The translations under genes and the position numbers were made by a program. The notes under the pieces are model-generated. The model was not told the origin of the DNA, searched no databases, and was given only the letters and a program-made list of their open reading frames with translations. This document shows positions 7,941 through 10,612 of a stretch of 10,612 bases of DNA, in pieces; positions within the stretch are counted from its first letter, which is position 1; each line of letters begins with the position of its first letter. The DNA comes from an uncultured Eubacteriales bacterium. Lineage in GTDB: Bacteria > Bacillota > Clostridia > Christensenellales > CAG-314. The stretch lies in NCBI GenBank assembly GCA_900546875.1, contig URET01000040.1, positions 1 through 10,612 of the forward strand, in the 5' to 3' direction.

Positions 7941-8774
7941 TTATTTCGTATCTTCTTTATTTTTGCGGAAAGACTTCAGTTTATCGATAATTCTATCTTT
8001 GAAAACAATTCCCAGTACTCCGATGAGAGCTGTTGCAATGAATATAACAAGAGAAGCAGACCAGTTTCCTTCTATGGCGGAGGAACCAAGCATTGTAGAG
8101 CTTATGACCGATGGGAAACGAGCAAAAGTCGTAAGCAACACAAATTTCCACACAGGAATTTTTGCGACCCCAGCAAAATATGTCAGCATATCTTTAGGTG
8201 TTGCCGGGATAAGAAATACCACAAATACGACAGTTTCCATTTTGGACGAATCTTTAAGAAAAGTATAATTATCCACCTGATCTTTATCGAAAAGCCTGTA
8301 TAAAAGCTTGTATCCCAGTTTACGCGATATCAGCAAAACAGGAATTGTTCCGAGTATACAGCCGAGAGCGCACAAAAGATACCCGCCCCAGGTCCCGTAA
8401 AGGGCACCGGCAATAAGCTCCACCGGTTCACCGGGAATAAAAGCAACCACAACCTGAAGTATCTGTACTCCGATCATTACAAGCCATCCTACAAACCCTC
8501 GATCTTTCACCCAATTTTTAAATCGATCAATATTTTCTTCCGACATAAAAGATTTTATTTCAGGCAAAAATATCAGAGCGAGTATTCCGGTCGCGATCAA
8601 CACTGCCGCAACAACACCTATCAGAATCCAAACGTTTTTGGGAATATTTCTTAATGAAAATTTTTTCTTTTTCTCCGTTTTCTCCAGAGGTACGGGATTA
8701 TTGTTTATGCCGGGATCAAATTCCGAGGCGTAGTACTGTTTCGAATTATAGTTATCTGAATTTTTATCTGACAA
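7941..8774 (-). CDS. TVP38/TMEM64-family (VTT domain) membrane protein
   Basis: A 277-residue polytopic membrane protein of the VTT (SNARE-associated, DedA-related) superfamily, a group that includes lipid scramblases and transport-like proteins. A hydrophilic, Asn-rich, Lys-rich cytosolic tail (1-45) precedes a first helix (about 47-69). The core VTT motifs are FIPGEPVELIAGALYGTWGG (112-130), IPATPKDMLTYFAG (189-202) and FARFPSV (217-223, Arg218); the last helix is at 238-257. The start is a TTG at 8774, supported by GGGAGG with a 7-nt spacer; no ATG is available before residue 77. Codons are more A/T-rich than in the operon genes to the left, which may mean a different origin. It converges on the spoIIR copy with 12 bp between the stops. 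The FAD gene ends 160 bp upstream; no clear promoter or terminator is visible there. Confidence 0.88.
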   Translation of the reverse strand: MSDKNSDNYNSKQYYASEFDPGINNNPVPLEKTEKKKKFSLRNIPKNVWILIGVVAAVLIATGILALIFLPEIKSFMSEENIDRFKNWVKDRGFVGWLVMIGVQILQVVVAFIPGEPVELIAGALYGTWGGYLLCALGCILGTIPVLLISRKLGYKLLYRLFDKDQVDNYTFLKDSSKMETVVFVVFLIPATPKDMLTYFAGVAKIPVWKFVLLTTFARFPSVISSTMLGSSAIEGNWSASLVIFIATALIGVLGIVFKDRIIDKLKSFRKNKEDTK

Positions 8775-8934
8775 AACGCTTCCTCCCTTTGTAATTTATG
8801 TTGCTTCTAGATTTGTTCTTTCATCCTAAGGCAGCAAAATCGACTACGTTAAAAAACTCAGCTATTATCGTCGCATTATGGTTTATAGGCTTGTTCCGAC
8901 ATACCCTCAAGAAAATCTGTATCTTTTCCTCGGT

Positions 8935-10320
8935 TCATTTGCCCGAACTCAGATCCCGCGCAATCTTTTCAGCAGCATAGAGACCGTTCGCCGCCGCCTG
9001 AGAAAGCGATCTCGTAAAACCTGCGCCGTCACCTGCGGCATAGATACCGGGACAATCCCTGAGCCTGAAATCCTCGCAATCCGGACGCGAGGAATAATAT
9101 TTGCACTCCACACCGTATAGCAGAGTGTCATAGTTGGCAGTACCGGGCGCGACGTTATCAAGAGCATAAATGGCTTCTATTATATTATCAAGCTGTCTTT
9201 TGGGCATACAGAGACTTAAATCTCCTGCTACCGCATTCAGGGTAGGCCGCACGTTACAATGCTTCATGCGGTGTTCGTTCGTGCGTCTTCCCAGGGTGAG
9301 GTCGCCGAAACGCTGCATAAGTACCCCGCCCCCGCTTATTTTATTAGCCAACGACGCCACATATCGCGCATACTCTATCGGTTCATTAAATGGCTCCGTA
9401 AAACGGGTGGTAGTAAGAAGAGCAAAATTGCTGTTTTCCGTTTTCAGGGCAGGATCGCGGTAGCTGTGACCGTTGACGGTAAGAACGCCGTCGGTATTTT
9501 CCGTAACGACTTCGCCGCCGTCATTGAAACAAAACATGCGCGTATAATCGCCGTATCCCTTGCTTCGCGCAACGATTTTAGGCTCGTATATTTTCTGTGC
9601 AAATTCTTTCCATATTATACGGGGCAACTCCACTCTGACCCCTATATCTACCTGATTGCTTGTCATCTTTACGCCGTTCTTCGCGCACCATGCCGCAAAC
9701 CACCTGCTGCCAGCTCTCCCTACGGCAAACAACACCGCCTGTGCCTGTATCTCCCTCTCCTCGCCTTGATAATTATACCTTACCCTCCGACTCCCTTTGT
9801 CCACATCCGTGACATCCGCCAAGGTCCGTATTTCCGTGCGCTCCGAAAGATACTGTATAAGCCGCTGCATCGTCCTGAAATTGTCGTCTGTACCCAGATG
9901 CTTGAGCACGGCCTGCTGCATGTGAAGATCATATTTCAGACACTTCAGTTTAAGTTCGTCATCAGGCAGATACCTTTGATCCGTCGCACCGAACCTCATA
10001 AGTACGGAGTCGGCTTCCTCAATAAGCTCCATCACCTTCTCCTTGGGAATAAAATCGGTCAGCCACCCTCCGTATTCGGTCCCGATCACGTATTTCCCGT
10101 CAGAAAACGCACCTGCACCCGCCATTCCGCTCATTACCGAACACATCCGACACATCATACACTTCTCGGCTTTGTTCCTGATAAGCGGACATATCCTCTC
10201 CTCGATCGGAAGCCCCTTTTCAAGCAACAGTACCTTTAAAGCAGTTGTTTCTGCAAGCCGGTATGCACTCATAAGCCCGCCTATTCCGCCTCCGATTATT
10301 ACCACGTCAAATTTTTCCAT
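8935..10320 (-). CDS. FAD-dependent oxidoreductase, COG2509-type
   Basis: A 461-residue flavoprotein of the uncharacterised FAD-dependent dehydrogenase group (COG2509). An N-terminal dinucleotide-binding fold (IIGGGIGGLMSAYR, 8-21; acidic end LLLEKG, 31-36) is followed by the family's cysteine cluster: Cys44, then Cys54-x2-Cys57-x2-Cys60, leading into MSGMAGAGAFSDGK. The C-terminal FAD motif is YAAGDGAGFTRSLSQAAANG (427-446). The cluster could hold an iron-sulfur centre or act in thiol redox; that is inference, and the substrate is unknown. The ATG has a modest GAGG with a 5-nt spacer. The upstream DNA is AT-rich, but I cannot assign a clean -35/-10 pair. The gene may be transcribed with the VTT gene 160 bp downstream, although their functions do not obviously connect. 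Confidence 0.88.
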   Translation of the reverse strand: MEKFDVVIIGGGIGGLMSAYRLAETTALKVLLLEKGLPIEERICPLIRNKAEKCMMCRMCSVMSGMAGAGAFSDGKYVIGTEYGGWLTDFIPKEKVMELIEEADSVLMRFGATDQRYLPDDELKLKCLKYDLHMQQAVLKHLGTDDNFRTMQRLIQYLSERTEIRTLADVTDVDKGSRRVRYNYQGEEREIQAQAVLFAVGRAGSRWFAAWCAKNGVKMTSNQVDIGVRVELPRIIWKEFAQKIYEPKIVARSKGYGDYTRMFCFNDGGEVVTENTDGVLTVNGHSYRDPALKTENSNFALLTTTRFTEPFNEPIEYARYVASLANKISGGGVLMQRFGDLTLGRRTNEHRMKHCNVRPTLNAVAGDLSLCMPKRQLDNIIEAIYALDNVAPGTANYDTLLYGVECKYYSSRPDCEDFRLRDCPGIYAAGDGAGFTRSLSQAAANGLYAAEKIARDLSSGK

Positions 10321-10612
10321 AACTGCCTCAATAAAATTTCGGATTTTACAATATTATTTTATCCGTAGTTTTTTAACTTTATGTTACATCACGGACGCCT
10401 CCCGCCTTTCGCAACTTATACACAAATTCCACCCCGCACCATACAAGCCCTAACGCTCAAAAAAATATGAATCATTCCGCAATATCAAGTTAAATCTGTC
10501 GTACAAGACTACATAAAATCTATTTTGCGTCACCGGTAAAGTATAAAGCCCATTCCGCCGCGCTGTATGAAATCTATCCTGTGAAACACACATTGCTCAC
10601 ATCCCGCCGCAC
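10321..10612. other. Intergenic right end, no gene seen
   Basis: This is upstream DNA of the FAD oxidoreductase. No frame here has a ribosome binding site or recognisable product. The part next to the gene (10331-10385) is AT-rich and probably contains its promoter, with TAAAAT-like -10 candidates on the minus strand but no convincing -35. A single TTATACACA (10416-10424) matches the DnaA-box pattern TTATNCACA; one box alone is weak evidence. Confidence 0.5.

Overview
The window looks like chromosome from an endospore-forming member of the Bacillota, most likely Clostridia. The evidence is a recognisable spoIIR, strong AAGGAG/GGAGG ribosome binding sites, sigma-A-type promoters, and a YhaO/YhaN-like (SbcD/SbcC-related) nuclease pair. 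Base composition is moderate. Genus cannot be called from the sequence. No phage, plasmid, IS or cas gene is visible.

Layout. Positions 1-192 are two in-register copies of a 96-bp repeat. A good extended -10 promoter follows, then a leader carrying a possible 27-codon ORF, then mgtE (Mg2+ channel, +). A bidirectional terminator at about 1800-1826 separates mgtE from a convergent three-gene minus-strand operon. Read 5' to 3', that operon has a near-consensus promoter (6403-6375), a Cof-type HAD phosphatase, a YhaO-like metallophosphatase nuclease (ATGA overlap with the HAD gene) and a YhaN-like ATPase with a membrane hairpin. About 370 bp without a convincing gene leads into a repeat-rich promoter region and spoIIR (+). 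Next come a 36-bp repeat present twice and a truncated second copy of spoIIR. Two minus-strand genes follow: a VTT-domain (TVP38/TMEM64) membrane protein and a COG2509-type FAD-dependent oxidoreductase. The last 292 bp hold no gene I can support.

How the genes relate. The nuclease and ATPase almost certainly form one SbcCD-like complex, probably tethered to the membrane. The HAD phosphatase is co-transcribed with them for unknown reasons. mgtE is a self-contained unit. SpoIIR is the forespore signal that triggers pro-sigma-E processing in the mother cell.

The most unusual thing here is the spoIIR duplication. Its 3' 202 bp differ from the parent at 2 positions, while the preceding 81 bp differ at 17, an abrupt step suggesting gene conversion or recombination between diverged copies. 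I found no convincing undescribed multi-gene system. The less explained items are the mgtE leader ORF, the repeats and the structured region upstream of spoIIR.
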